From: Myroides sp. WP-1
GTDB taxonomy: Bacteria > Bacteroidota > Bacteroidia > Flavobacteriales > Flavobacteriaceae
Length of the DNA stretch: 43,463 bases
Direction: 5' to 3'
Assembly (NCBI RefSeq): GCF_014145635.1
Contig: NZ_JACHTC010000023.1
Location: 1 to 43,463 of the forward strand
A program made the translations under genes and the position numbers. Within the stretch, counting starts at the first letter, position 1; every line of letters starts with the position of its first letter. The notes below the pieces were generated by a model. That model saw only the letters and a program-made list of their open reading frames with translations. It was not told the origin of the DNA and made no database searches. Positions 7,985-15,752 of the stretch are shown in pieces.

Positions 7985-8733
7985 TGAGACTAACAGAAGG
8001 AGTAAAACAGTTATTGATTATAAACATCCTTTTATTCGTAGGAAGCATGCTAGTACCTGCTACTTATGATTATTTGGCGATGTACTATTTTGAGAATGCT
8101 AAATTTCAATTTTGGCAACCGTTGACTTATATGTTTATGCATGGTGGATATATGCATATCTTTTTCAATATGTTTGCGCTATTCTCATTTGGAACCACAT
8201 TAGAAACAATTTTTGGAACAAAGCGTTTATACGCTCTTTTTCTAATTTCAGGATTAGGAGCAGCCTTGTTACATATGGGAGTAAATTATTATTCTGTAGC
8301 CCAAGGTGTCAATCAACTTGTAGCAGCGGGTTATCAAGAAATGGAAATTTATAACCTGTTGAAAAGTGGAATGTACAACACTGGATGGGAGTCCGTTTTA
8401 GGTTCTAGAGATTTGAGTGCGATGATTACTGCTTTTAATACGCCAGTTGTCGGGGCTTCAGGAGCCGTTTACGGGTTTTTAGTAGCCTTTGCGTATATGT
8501 TCCCTAATGCGGAATTGATGATGATGTTTATTCCTGTACCAATTAAAGCCAAGTATTTTGTACCTGGTATTTTAGCTATTGACTTAATTGGTGGATTAAC
8601 AGGAGGGTTTAGTATTTTTGGTGGAGGAACAGGTATTGCTCACTTTGCACACGTAGGTGGTGCATTAACGGGTTTCTTACTTGTGCGTTACTGGAAGAAA
8701 AATCAGTTCAACCAAAATCGTTGGGATTTGTAA
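7984..8733 (+). CDS. Rhomboid intramembrane serine protease 1
   Basis: This 249-residue multi-pass membrane protein carries all rhomboid marks: HGGYMHIFFNMF (H-x-x-x-N helix, residues 53-64), GASG with the catalytic serine at residue 159, and AHFAHVGGALTG with the catalytic histidine at residue 223. Rhomboids cleave substrates within their membrane helices; the substrate here is unknown. An extra segment of about 40 residues (about 102-145) sits between the second and fourth core helices. Its ATG overlaps the mutL stop by one base and the second rhomboid begins one base after its own stop. Confidence 0.93.
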   Translation: MRLTEGVKQLLIINILLFVGSMLVPATYDYLAMYYFENAKFQFWQPLTYMFMHGGYMHIFFNMFALFSFGTTLETIFGTKRLYALFLISGLGAALLHMGVNYYSVAQGVNQLVAAGYQEMEIYNLLKSGMYNTGWESVLGSRDLSAMITAFNTPVVGASGAVYGFLVAFAYMFPNAELMMMFIPVPIKAKYFVPGILAIDLIGGLTGGFSIFGGGTGIAHFAHVGGALTGFLLVRYWKKNQFNQNRWDL

Positions 8734-8734
8734 A

Positions 8735-9559
8735 ATGAAAGCAATAGAGGATTTAAAGCGCAAGATCAATTTAAGCGATAAGGTACAACTACTTATTATC
8801 GTTAATATTGTTGTCTTTGTCTTGCTATATGGACTATCAATTCTCGCAACAGCTGTGTATCACAGCATTTTTCCCTATGTGGCTTTTGTAGCTAATGGGG
8901 TAGAGTCACTTACGCGTTTTTGGACGTTTATTTCCTATTCTTTTGTACATGCAAATATTTGGCATCTACTGCTGAATATGATTATGCTCTTTTTTGTGAG
9001 TAATCTCTTCTTTACTTTTTTTACCACGAGGCAATTCTTGTTTGTCTATTTTGTTGGTGCACTTGGAGGAAGTTTACTGTACTATTTATCATCTTTCTTT
9101 TTCTCGATGGGATACGGCTTAGTAGGTGCTTCAGCTGCGGTTATGGCTCCTTTAATCGCTGTAGCTAGTTTTGCACCCAAAATGGAAGTGCGCCTAGCTT
9201 TAATCGGAAGAATAAAAATGATCTATATCGCCGCGGTGATTATTGTAATTGATCTTTTTCAACTCTCATCAAGTAACGTTGGTGGACATTTAGCGCATTT
9301 AGGTGGTGCTTTAGTAGGCTTTGGTTACATTGCTTTGTTGAAGAATGGCGTGGACTTAGCCAAACACAAAAAGAAGAGCGCTAAAAATAAAACAACATTT
9401 AAAAAGGTTTATGTCAATAAACAGGTAGATAAAAACGTTAATAGAGAAGAATCTGCACAAAAACAAATCGATGCTATCTTGGATAAGATTAGTAAGTCAG
9501 GTTATGAGAGTTTAAATAAGGAAGAAAAAGAATTCCTTTTTCGTCAAGGAAATAAGTAA
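8735..9559 (+). CDS. Rhomboid intramembrane serine protease 2 with C-terminal tail domain
   Basis: The 274-residue protein is a second, diverged rhomboid. It has VHANIWHLLLNMIMLFF (residues 71-87), GASA with the likely catalytic serine at 133 and GGHLAHLGGALVG with the histidine at 188. The usual GxSG is GASA, so the residue after the serine is alanine. A basic linker leads to a conserved soluble tail, EEF-type sequence DAILDKISKSGYESLNKEEK, seen at the end of many flavobacterial rhomboids (DUF6576-like). ATG 8735 is chosen because the longer frame from 8681 lies inside the upstream gene. Confidence 0.9.
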   Translation: MKAIEDLKRKINLSDKVQLLIIVNIVVFVLLYGLSILATAVYHSIFPYVAFVANGVESLTRFWTFISYSFVHANIWHLLLNMIMLFFVSNLFFTFFTTRQFLFVYFVGALGGSLLYYLSSFFFSMGYGLVGASAAVMAPLIAVASFAPKMEVRLALIGRIKMIYIAAVIIVIDLFQLSSSNVGGHLAHLGGALVGFGYIALLKNGVDLAKHKKKSAKNKTTFKKVYVNKQVDKNVNREESAQKQIDAILDKISKSGYESLNKEEKEFLFRQGNK

Positions 9560-9562
9560 GAA

Positions 9563-10597
9563 ATGAAAAAGCTATCTTGGTTTAATAGAGTTGTGTTTTT
9601 CTTTAATGTTCTGGTTGCTATCGGAACATTATTGGGCTATCTATTGCCTTTTTTAGCGCCCAAGTTATTTCCATTTCTTTCCGTGTTTACCCTGATGCTT
9701 CCTTCGTTGCTATTATTGAATTTTTTCTTCTTAGTGTATTGGAGTGTTCAGGTGAAAAAGCAAGTGATCTTATCTGCGTTAATCTTGCTTTTAGGTGTTA
9801 CTTTCATTACTAAATTCTATAAAATCACAGGAAAAAATGAACCTACGGCATCCGATGATATCGTATTGATGACCTACAATGTTCGCTTATTCAACCTTTT
9901 TAAATGGATTCCCGATGAATTTGTTCCGCAAAAGATCAAAGAATTCGTAGACTTACAAGATCCTGATATTCTGTGTTTACAAGAATACTCAAAAAGTGCA
10001 GCCTTAGATTTTAAACAATATCCGTATAAATACGTCGTTTCACATGGTGATAAAATCATGACAGGACAGGCGATTTATTCCAAACATCGCATTATCGATA
10101 AAGGAGAAATAAATCTTCCCAATTCAAATAACAATGTGATTTTTGCCGATGTTCTCATTCAATCTGATACAATTCGCGTATACAGTATTCACTTACAATC
10201 CATTAGTATTAGTCCGGATATTCACGAGAAGTTGGATGAAGAAAAATCAAAGCGCATTTTTAAGCGTATTTCTACTGCTTTTAAAGAACAACAATTACAA
10301 TCTGAGTTGATTCAATCGCATATGAAAGACGCTACTCACCGCAAAGTAATTTGCGGCGATATGAATAATAGCGCCTTTTCTTATGTGTATAGTAATATTA
10401 AAGGCGATTTAAAAGATGCCTTTATAGAAGCAGGAAGTGGGTTCGGAAAAAGCTATGATTTTCCTTATTATCCTATGCGTATTGACTATGTTTTTGTCGA
10501 TCCTAGCATTCAAGTTAAATCGTTTAAAACGTATAGTGATTTTCAAAATTCAGATCACTTTCCTATTGTAACTCGCTTGTCATTAACAGACCGATAA
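9563..10597 (+). CDS. Membrane-anchored endonuclease/exonuclease/phosphatase (EEP) family protein
   Basis: Residues 1-95 contain about three hydrophobic helices; the EEP domain follows. Motifs visible are LMTYNVRLFN (metal-binding Asn), DILCLQEYS (catalytic Glu), VYSIHLQS, VICGDMNNS (Asp and Asn), DYVFVD and the final SDHFPIV (catalytic Asp-His). The fold hydrolyses phosphodiesters or phosphomonoesters of nucleic acids, phosphoinositides or lipids; this membrane form has no established substrate. It is the last gene of the mutL operon, three bases after the second rhomboid, and its stop directly abuts the convergent MFS gene. Confidence 0.88.
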   Translation: MKKLSWFNRVVFFFNVLVAIGTLLGYLLPFLAPKLFPFLSVFTLMLPSLLLLNFFFLVYWSVQVKKQVILSALILLLGVTFITKFYKITGKNEPTASDDIVLMTYNVRLFNLFKWIPDEFVPQKIKEFVDLQDPDILCLQEYSKSAALDFKQYPYKYVVSHGDKIMTGQAIYSKHRIIDKGEINLPNSNNNVIFADVLIQSDTIRVYSIHLQSISISPDIHEKLDEEKSKRIFKRISTAFKEQQLQSELIQSHMKDATHRKVICGDMNNSAFSYVYSNIKGDLKDAFIEAGSGFGKSYDFPYYPMRIDYVFVDPSIQVKSFKTYSDFQNSDHFPIVTRLSLTDR

Positions 10598-11734
10598 TTA
10601 CTGTTTTTTGGATAAGGTGAGGGCCAAAAGCAACGCAATTCCCGAAAATAAAAGCAGTACATAACCTAAATCAGGTAGCAAACTACTAATATATAAACCC
10701 AAGCCAATAAGTAAATAGTAGAGAAGTCCAAACAGAGCTCCTGCCGAACCAATGGACGTTTTATACTGAACAAGGGCTTGACTTAAAATATTGGGAATAG
10801 CTATACCAAAAGCCGCAACAATCAATAGAACAGGAACTAAAAACCACATTGAATCCAAGAGTAATACAGTAATACCCGCTTGGATAAAGGCCAACACGGC
10901 AGAACCTAAAATGAGTCTATTACTTGAAATTCCTCGCTTAATGCAACTTTTGTTAAAGTAACTACCTACAAATGACCCCAACGCCAATACGATTCCACTA
11001 TACCCATAAATGGAAGCATCATATCCGTGCGATTCAAAGATGAAAGGCGCAAAGGAATAGTAGCTAAACAACATTACATTATAACTCATTACTAATAGTG
11101 CAAAGCGCCAAATACTGCGATCTGTATATATTTTTTTAGCGAGTTGAAGCAATATCCTCAGGGTAATTTTATCTTGGGTTTGTTTGGTTTCAGGTAATTG
11201 GTAGTATGCTTTTACAACCAAAAATAAGGCGAGTAACGCCAGTAAAGCAAAAACGCCAACGTGTTCAAATGTCGAAACTGTAATTCCCCCTAGTAACAAT
11301 CCTATGACAGGGCTGATCGATAAAGCAATTCCCATAATAGAAAAAACTTTGTTGAGCTCCACGCCCGTATATACATCTCGCATCATGGTTTGGGTAATGA
11401 CAGATCCCACAGCAATACCAAAAGCAGCAAGAACTCTAGCTCCAAGCACAATTTCAAAAGTAGGAGCGACCAACGCGATGACTGATGCAACCATATACGT
11501 TGTTAACCCCCATATCATTGCTTTTCTTCTTCCTATGTAATCACTTTGGATTCCCCACCAAATAACACCTAAAGCAAAAGCTATAAAATAAGTGCTAATT
11601 GTGAGTAACGCTTTTGTTTCACTAACTTGATAATGTTGTGTAATACTAGGTAGAGCTGGGCTATAAATGGTCTCGACAAACTGCGGAAACATCATTAAAA
11701 GAACCATAAAGCTCAATTGTACTTTTGTTTTCAT
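10598..11734 (-). CDS. MFS drug transporter, Bcr/CflA type
   Basis: A 378-residue protein of about 12 membrane helices. The loop between helices 2 and 3 has GIQSDYIGRRKAM, the MFS motif A (G-x-x-x-D-x-x-G-R-R), and the N-terminal PALPSITQHYQVS is typical of the Bcr/CflA drug/proton antiporters. It would export small toxic compounds using the proton gradient; the substrate is unknown. A good Shine-Dalgarno-like AGGAG precedes the ATG on the minus strand. It is divergent from an AraC-type regulator 88 bases away, which suggests that regulator controls it. Confidence 0.88.
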   Translation of the reverse strand: MKTKVQLSFMVLLMMFPQFVETIYSPALPSITQHYQVSETKALLTISTYFIAFALGVIWWGIQSDYIGRRKAMIWGLTTYMVASVIALVAPTFEIVLGARVLAAFGIAVGSVITQTMMRDVYTGVELNKVFSIMGIALSISPVIGLLLGGITVSTFEHVGVFALLALLALFLVVKAYYQLPETKQTQDKITLRILLQLAKKIYTDRSIWRFALLVMSYNVMLFSYYSFAPFIFESHGYDASIYGYSGIVLALGSFVGSYFNKSCIKRGISSNRLILGSAVLAFIQAGITVLLLDSMWFLVPVLLIVAAFGIAIPNILSQALVQYKTSIGSAGALFGLLYYLLIGLGLYISSLLPDLGYVLLLFSGIALLLALTLSKKQ

Positions 11735-11772
11735 TTCTTTTTTTATTTCTCCTGCAAAATTCTGATCAATTC

Positions 11773-11790
11773 CTGTTATCTTTATAACAG
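11773..11790. promoter_or_regulatory. Palindrome between the MFS and AraC genes
   Basis: CTGTTAT and ATAACAG are perfect inverted 7-bp arms spaced by CTTT. On the plus strand it contains TATCTTTA, one base off the -7 consensus, 37 bases before the AraC-type ATG. It may be an operator or part of the regulator's promoter. Confidence 0.4.
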
Positions 11791-11822
11791 TATAAAAACA
11801 AAAAATATCAAAAAACGGACAA

Positions 11823-12596
11823 ATGGCGTATCTGAGTAAAGAACAAGAATTGAATTTAGAAGCAATCCATCAAGAAGTTATTGGTTTAGCATCTGATTTA
11901 GTACAGCATGATTCTGGATATCACAGTCATGAAAAGCACGCTCAAATACTTTATGCCCCTAGTGGATGTATGACATTACTCACGCGAAATCGCCAGGTGA
12001 TCTTACCTCCACAAAAGTTATTGTATATACCCGCAGGACTTGAGCATCGGGTAACGTTTCGCAATGTTGTTGCCTATCGATCAATTTACTTAGCTGTAGA
12101 TCAACCGCAATTAGAGGGGATAAACTTGCAAGTGCGAGGAGTATCTCCTCTGTTTGCAGAAATTATCGAACGTATTTGTTGGTGGGAATGGACTGGAATA
12201 CACACTGTACAACAGCAGCATATTTTACGTGTGTTTTGGGACGAATTCCAAGAAGCGAAAGAAGAATCTTATGCTTTGGAGATTCCCGCCGACTATCGCC
12301 TGCAATCGTTTATGAATGCTTATATGATAGAAAAAAAGGTTCCTCCTTTTTTAAATGAACTCGCTCATTATGTAGGAGCAAGTGAAAAAACAATTACCCG
12401 TATATTTAAAAGAGAAACCAAAATGACCTATCAAGCCTGGCGTCAACAATGGAGATTGTATCGCGCCATTGAACTCCTAGCAGAAAGCGAAACTATTTCG
12501 GAAGTTAGCGCCCAATTAGAATTTTCTTCAGACAGCGCTTTTATTGAATTTTTTAAAAATCATACAGGAACAACACCCGCTAAATATTTTTTGTAA
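11823..12596 (+). CDS. AraC-family transcriptional regulator with cupin sensor domain
   Basis: The 257-residue protein has an N-terminal cupin-like domain with the characteristic HDSGYHSHEKHAQILYAPSG stretch (about 28-47), followed by a double helix-turn-helix AraC domain in the last 100 residues: ELAHYVGASEKTITRIFKRE and then SEVSAQLEFSSDSAFIEFFK ending in GTTPAKYF. It matches the short AraC/cupin regulators that sit next to the efflux genes they control. The divergent MFS gene is therefore the probable target. The signal molecule is unknown. Confidence 0.9.
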   Translation: MAYLSKEQELNLEAIHQEVIGLASDLVQHDSGYHSHEKHAQILYAPSGCMTLLTRNRQVILPPQKLLYIPAGLEHRVTFRNVVAYRSIYLAVDQPQLEGINLQVRGVSPLFAEIIERICWWEWTGIHTVQQQHILRVFWDEFQEAKEESYALEIPADYRLQSFMNAYMIEKKVPPFLNELAHYVGASEKTITRIFKRETKMTYQAWRQQWRLYRAIELLAESETISEVSAQLEFSSDSAFIEFFKNHTGTTPAKYFL

Positions 12597-12597
12597 A

Positions 12598-12637
12598 CAC
12601 CATCTCATCGACTCACCATCTCATCGACTCACCACCT
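12598..12637. repeat. 16-bp tandem repeat, 2.5 copies
   Basis: CACCATCTCATCGACT occurs at 12598-12613 and 12614-12629, followed by a partial CACCACCT. It lies between the converging ends of the AraC and MFS genes and overlaps the last two bases of the latter. Its words (GATGAG, GGTGAG on the other strand) recur in the array at 13871-14188. Confidence 0.9.
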
Positions 12638-13811
12638 ATTTTACCGAAAACTTTCTAGAAAACATATACACTAAACTCAATACAATGATTGCGGTACTTA
12701 CATACATGATTACCGGAATATGTTCGATGTGATCTTTGTAATACCAACCAGCGGCAAAAGCACCTCCACCAATTCCTGCTTCTAAAGCGATATACATAGT
12801 TGAAACAGCTCTTCCACGTTGATCAGGTGAACTAAAGTCGATTGTCCAAGCATTCAACGCTGGCGATAAGATTCCCAAGGATATACCATACATAAAGGCC
12901 CCCATGTACAAGCCGTTCACTGTTTGAAAAAAGGCGATAATCAAAAGAGAGATGATAAGTAAAACTAACCCAATATTGATAATCAAGACACGTCCATATT
13001 GATCCGATACCTTACCTGCAAAAAAGCGCACCAATAGCGAAGAAATGGTAAAGATCATAAAGAAAACCCCTTTATTTTCAATACCAAGATGTCCTGTCCA
13101 ATCGGGAATTAATGTAAGGATAACTCCATAGGCAATATAGGAAAGAAACGTCACTAAAGCAGCTGGTAGTACATTAAAGTCAAACAGATCTTTGCGGGAA
13201 ATTTTGAAGAGAGAAATAGAAAACTTTTCTTTTACCTTTAATGTTTCCTTCATATTGAGTAAAATGAGGATAGATAATAAAGCAAATAAAGCAGAAGTAT
13301 AGAATAAAAAATTAATGGAGGTATAAATCTTAATCGTACTTCCAATAGCTGGGCCAATAGCCATTCCTGTGCTAAAACAAATACCGTGTAAGCCCAAGGC
13401 TTCTCCCCAGCGTTCTTTCGGAACAATATCTGCTACATAAGCCGCTGTTGCTGTCGGTTTAAAACCAGTTGAAAATCCGTGTAACAAGCGCAGGAATAAA
13501 AAGCCCGATACAGTGGTTAAAATAGGATATAGCAAGCTGCAAATAAAACAAACAATAGAACCAATAGCCATGATTGGTACACGTCCGATCTTATCGGTTA
13601 ACTTACCACTAAAAGGTCTTGAAATCCCTGCTGTAATAGTAAACAAGCCAATGATTAATCCCTTATATTCTGCTCCACCTAAACTCGATAAATAATCAGG
13701 TAACTCAGGAATTAGCATATTGAAACTAGCAGAGAATAACAGCGAACTTAAACAAACCAACATAAATTGAAGGTTGTATATCGGATGTTCGGATCGGGAG
13801 AATAATGACAT
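12636..13811 (-). CDS. MFS transporter
   Basis: A 391-residue, about 12-helix MFS protein. Motif A is GKLTDKIGRVPIM (after helix 2), and a second copy, GKVSDQYGRVLI, follows helix 8, showing the two-fold repeat of the family. LLHGFSTGFKPTATAAYVAD resembles helix 4 of drug and sugar exporters. The substrate is unknown. I start at ATG 13809-13811 because a TTG-N20-TAAATTTG promoter lies at 13830-13860; the longer frame to 13922 would extend through that promoter into a tandem-repeat array. Repeats related to that array also touch its 3' end. Confidence 0.87.
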   Translation of the reverse strand: MSLFSRSEHPIYNLQFMLVCLSSLLFSASFNMLIPELPDYLSSLGGAEYKGLIIGLFTITAGISRPFSGKLTDKIGRVPIMAIGSIVCFICSLLYPILTTVSGFLFLRLLHGFSTGFKPTATAAYVADIVPKERWGEALGLHGICFSTGMAIGPAIGSTIKIYTSINFLFYTSALFALLSILILLNMKETLKVKEKFSISLFKISRKDLFDFNVLPAALVTFLSYIAYGVILTLIPDWTGHLGIENKGVFFMIFTISSLLVRFFAGKVSDQYGRVLIINIGLVLLIISLLIIAFFQTVNGLYMGAFMYGISLGILSPALNAWTIDFSSPDQRGRAVSTMYIALEAGIGGGAFAAGWYYKDHIEHIPVIMYVSTAIIVLSLVYMFSRKFSVK

Positions 13812-13829
13812 AGTTGTAGTAAATTGCAG

Positions 13830-13860
13830 CAAATTTATTGGAATAAATCGGGGTGGGCAA
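13830..13860 (-). promoter_or_regulatory. Promoter of the MFS gene, next to the repeat array
   Basis: On the minus strand TTG (13858-13860) and TAAATTTG (13830-13837) are spaced by 20 bases. The tandem-repeat array begins about ten bases upstream of the -33 element. Confidence 0.6.
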
Positions 13861-13870
13861 TTTTTTGTTG

Positions 13871-14188
13871 TTGAGATGATGAGGTGTTGAGGTGTTGAAA
13901 TCGGAACGCAGTGTAGATTCATCGAACACTAAAACCAATATAAACTAGGTGAGATAGATGTTGAGATGTTGAGATGTTGAAATCGGAACGCAGTGTAAAT
14001 CGAAACGCAGTGTAAATCGAAACGCAGTGTAAATCGAAACGCAGTGTAGATTCATCGAACACCAAAACAAATATAAAATAAGTGAGATATATTCATCGAA
14101 CACCAAAACAAATATAAAATAAGTGAGATATATTCATCGAACACTAAAACCAATATAAACTAGGTGAGATAGATGATGAGGTGTTGAG
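13871..14188. repeat. Composite tandem-repeat array (17-bp and 41-bp units)
   Basis: Three unit types alternate. Unit A is made of 10-base words such as GAGATGTTGA and GAGGTGTTGA (13871-13898, 13957-13980, 14172-14188). Unit B, AATCGRAACGCAGTGTA, is 17 bases: one copy at 13899-13915 and four in tandem at 13981-14048. Unit C is 41 bases and contains ATTCATCGAACAC: one copy at 13916-13956 and three in tandem at 14049-14171. The order is A-B-C-A-BBBB-CCC-A. The first and last C copies are nearly identical, as are the two middle ones. No open frame uses it convincingly. Confidence 0.92.
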
Positions 14189-14242
14189 TTAGAATTAAAA
14201 AAATATATCAAAATTCACCAATCTCTCCTAACCGCAAACCGA

Positions 14243-14716
14243 TTACAAAAAGTACTCAAAGTAGCTCTTGTTCTCTTTTTCTTCAATAAACGAAAAATTC
14301 ATTCGGTTGATCATGCGTACAGATTTTTCATTGGCAGTTTGTGCAACTGCAAGGATACGCTTGACTTGTGGGTGTTGTTGTTTGATCAACTCTATTAATC
14401 CCCACGTACCTTCTGTGCCATAACCACCTTTCCAAAAAGCTCTTCCAATTGAGAAACCAATTTCAGCAGATGTATCATCAACAAGTGTATAAACTGCTGT
14501 TCCCATTAATTGAAGCGTTTCGCGATGTACAAATCCGCAGCGAAATTTCTTACCTAATGCATTTTCTTTTTCTACTTGTTGAAGGTATATTTTTACATCT
14601 TCCAGGGTTTCAAAAGGAAGTGTCGTTCGATATTGCATGGCATCTTTATCGGAATAAATTTCGAAAAGTGCTTTTTCGTCTTCTGTTGTTAGAAATCTAA
14701 AATACGTACGTTCCAT
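14243..14716 (-). CDS. GNAT-family N-acetyltransferase (RimJ/RimL-like)
   Basis: The 157-residue protein fits the single-domain GNAT fold: a start of MERTYFRFLTTEDEKAL, a central AEIGFSIGRAFWKGGYGTEG (acetyl-CoA binding, with the G-x-G segment) and the C-terminal TANEKSVRMINRMNF typical of the RimJ/RimL ribosomal-protein acetyltransferase branch. The acceptor could be a protein N-terminus or a small molecule. ATG 14714-14716 gives the normal family start; an ATG four codons upstream (14728) is equally possible. The longer frame to 14827 adds a basic, non-conserved extension and is unlikely. Confidence 0.82.
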   Translation of the reverse strand: MERTYFRFLTTEDEKALFEIYSDKDAMQYRTTLPFETLEDVKIYLQQVEKENALGKKFRCGFVHRETLQLMGTAVYTLVDDTSAEIGFSIGRAFWKGGYGTEGTWGLIELIKQQHPQVKRILAVAQTANEKSVRMINRMNFSFIEEKENKSYFEYFL

Positions 14717-14831
14717 TCGTAGTAACATAACACAGTCTATTTGAGTTTTTACAAAATAAAGAAATAGATTTTTCCTTTTGCGTTTTTTCAAAAGATTTCT
14801 TTGAGAAATACGACTTTCATTCCTCATTTAA

Positions 14832-14872
14832 AAAAAAAATGCCCTATACGATATTTGGGGGGCGTATAGGGC
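14832..14872 (-). terminator. Strong minus-strand terminator-like hairpin upstream of the GNAT gene
   Basis: GCCCTATACG (14841-14850) and CGTATAGGGC (14863-14872) are perfect 10-bp arms around a 12-base loop. On the minus strand a run of T follows (A tract 14829-14839). No gene on that strand ends here, so it may terminate a small RNA or attenuate the GNAT transcript. The rest of 14873-15092 shows no gene. Confidence 0.65.
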
Positions 14873-15092
14873 AAAAGTAGTATGAAAAAAAGTTTTTACT
14901 TGAAATACAATTACTGTGCCAAATAAGTAAATTAGACATTAAAATTAATATAATTATGGAAGAATTTTAGAATTAAAATACAAGTTCGGTAGAAGTGAAA
15001 GCAGAATATTTGTTTTTTTAAAAAAGCATTTATTTTATTTATAAAATGAATTAAATTAGTGGAAATCAAAATACTAAATCAAATTATAAATC

Positions 15093-15656
15093 ATGACAAT
15101 ACAGGAAGTACAAGGCATTCGCAAGCAGTTTGAATACTACCGTATGCTTGCAGATAAAACGATTTTACTACTTTCACAGGAGGAGTTGAATTGGCAATAC
15201 AATGAAGAAAGCAATTCTATTGCGATGTTGATGAGACATTTAGCGGGAAACCTAGCTTCTCGGTTTACTAATTTCTTTACAGAAGATGGAGAAAAACCTT
15301 GGAGGGATCGCGATAGTGAATTTGCTATTGGAGTTTACGATCGCCATGAACTAATTACCAATTGGGATAAAGGTTGGTCTATTTTATTTCAAGTGATCGA
15401 TTCTATTACAGAAGATAATGTAAATGCTATTGTCAAAATTCGAAACCAAGATCACACGGTGGGAGAAGCGCTTTATCGTCAACTTGCGCACTATCCGTAT
15501 CACATTGGTCAACTTGTGTTTTTAGGAAAACTTATTAAAAACAAAGACTGGCAATCTCTTTCTATTCCCCGCAATAAGTCTAAAGATTACAATCAGGAAA
15601 AATTTAATAATCCAAGTTCAGATTCACATTTTACTGATGATTATTTAAAGAAATAG
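15093..15656 (+). CDS. DinB-like DUF1572 family protein
   Basis: A 187-residue protein of the DinB/YfiT four-helix-bundle superfamily, closest to the DUF1572 group. Candidate metal-binding histidines are in MRHLAGN (about residue 49) and in the paired AHYPYHIGQL near residues 130-135, the usual positions of the three-histidine site. Proteins of this fold include thiol-dependent S-transferases and many uncharacterised enzymes; no reaction can be assigned. It stands alone, with no operon partner. Confidence 0.82.
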   Translation: MTIQEVQGIRKQFEYYRMLADKTILLLSQEELNWQYNEESNSIAMLMRHLAGNLASRFTNFFTEDGEKPWRDRDSEFAIGVYDRHELITNWDKGWSILFQVIDSITEDNVNAIVKIRNQDHTVGEALYRQLAHYPYHIGQLVFLGKLIKNKDWQSLSIPRNKSKDYNQEKFNNPSSDSHFTDDYLKK

Positions 15657-15719
15657 AAGAAAAAAAATAGAATCTTGTTTTTTGACTGGGATAAAAGATG
15701 GGGGTATAACCGTTTTTTA

Positions 15720-15727
15720 TATATTTG
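15720..15727 (+). promoter_or_regulatory. -7 box of the dipeptidyl peptidase gene
   Basis: TATATTTG matches TAnnTTTG and lies 25 bases before the ATG at 15753. Confidence 0.55.
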
Positions 15728-15752
15728 TTGAAAGACGAATAAAGCATAAATT

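Noticed and set aside
13871..14188. CRISPR array
   Set aside because: Units are adjacent without unique spacers, the repeats are not partially palindromic, unit lengths differ and no cas gene is in the window.
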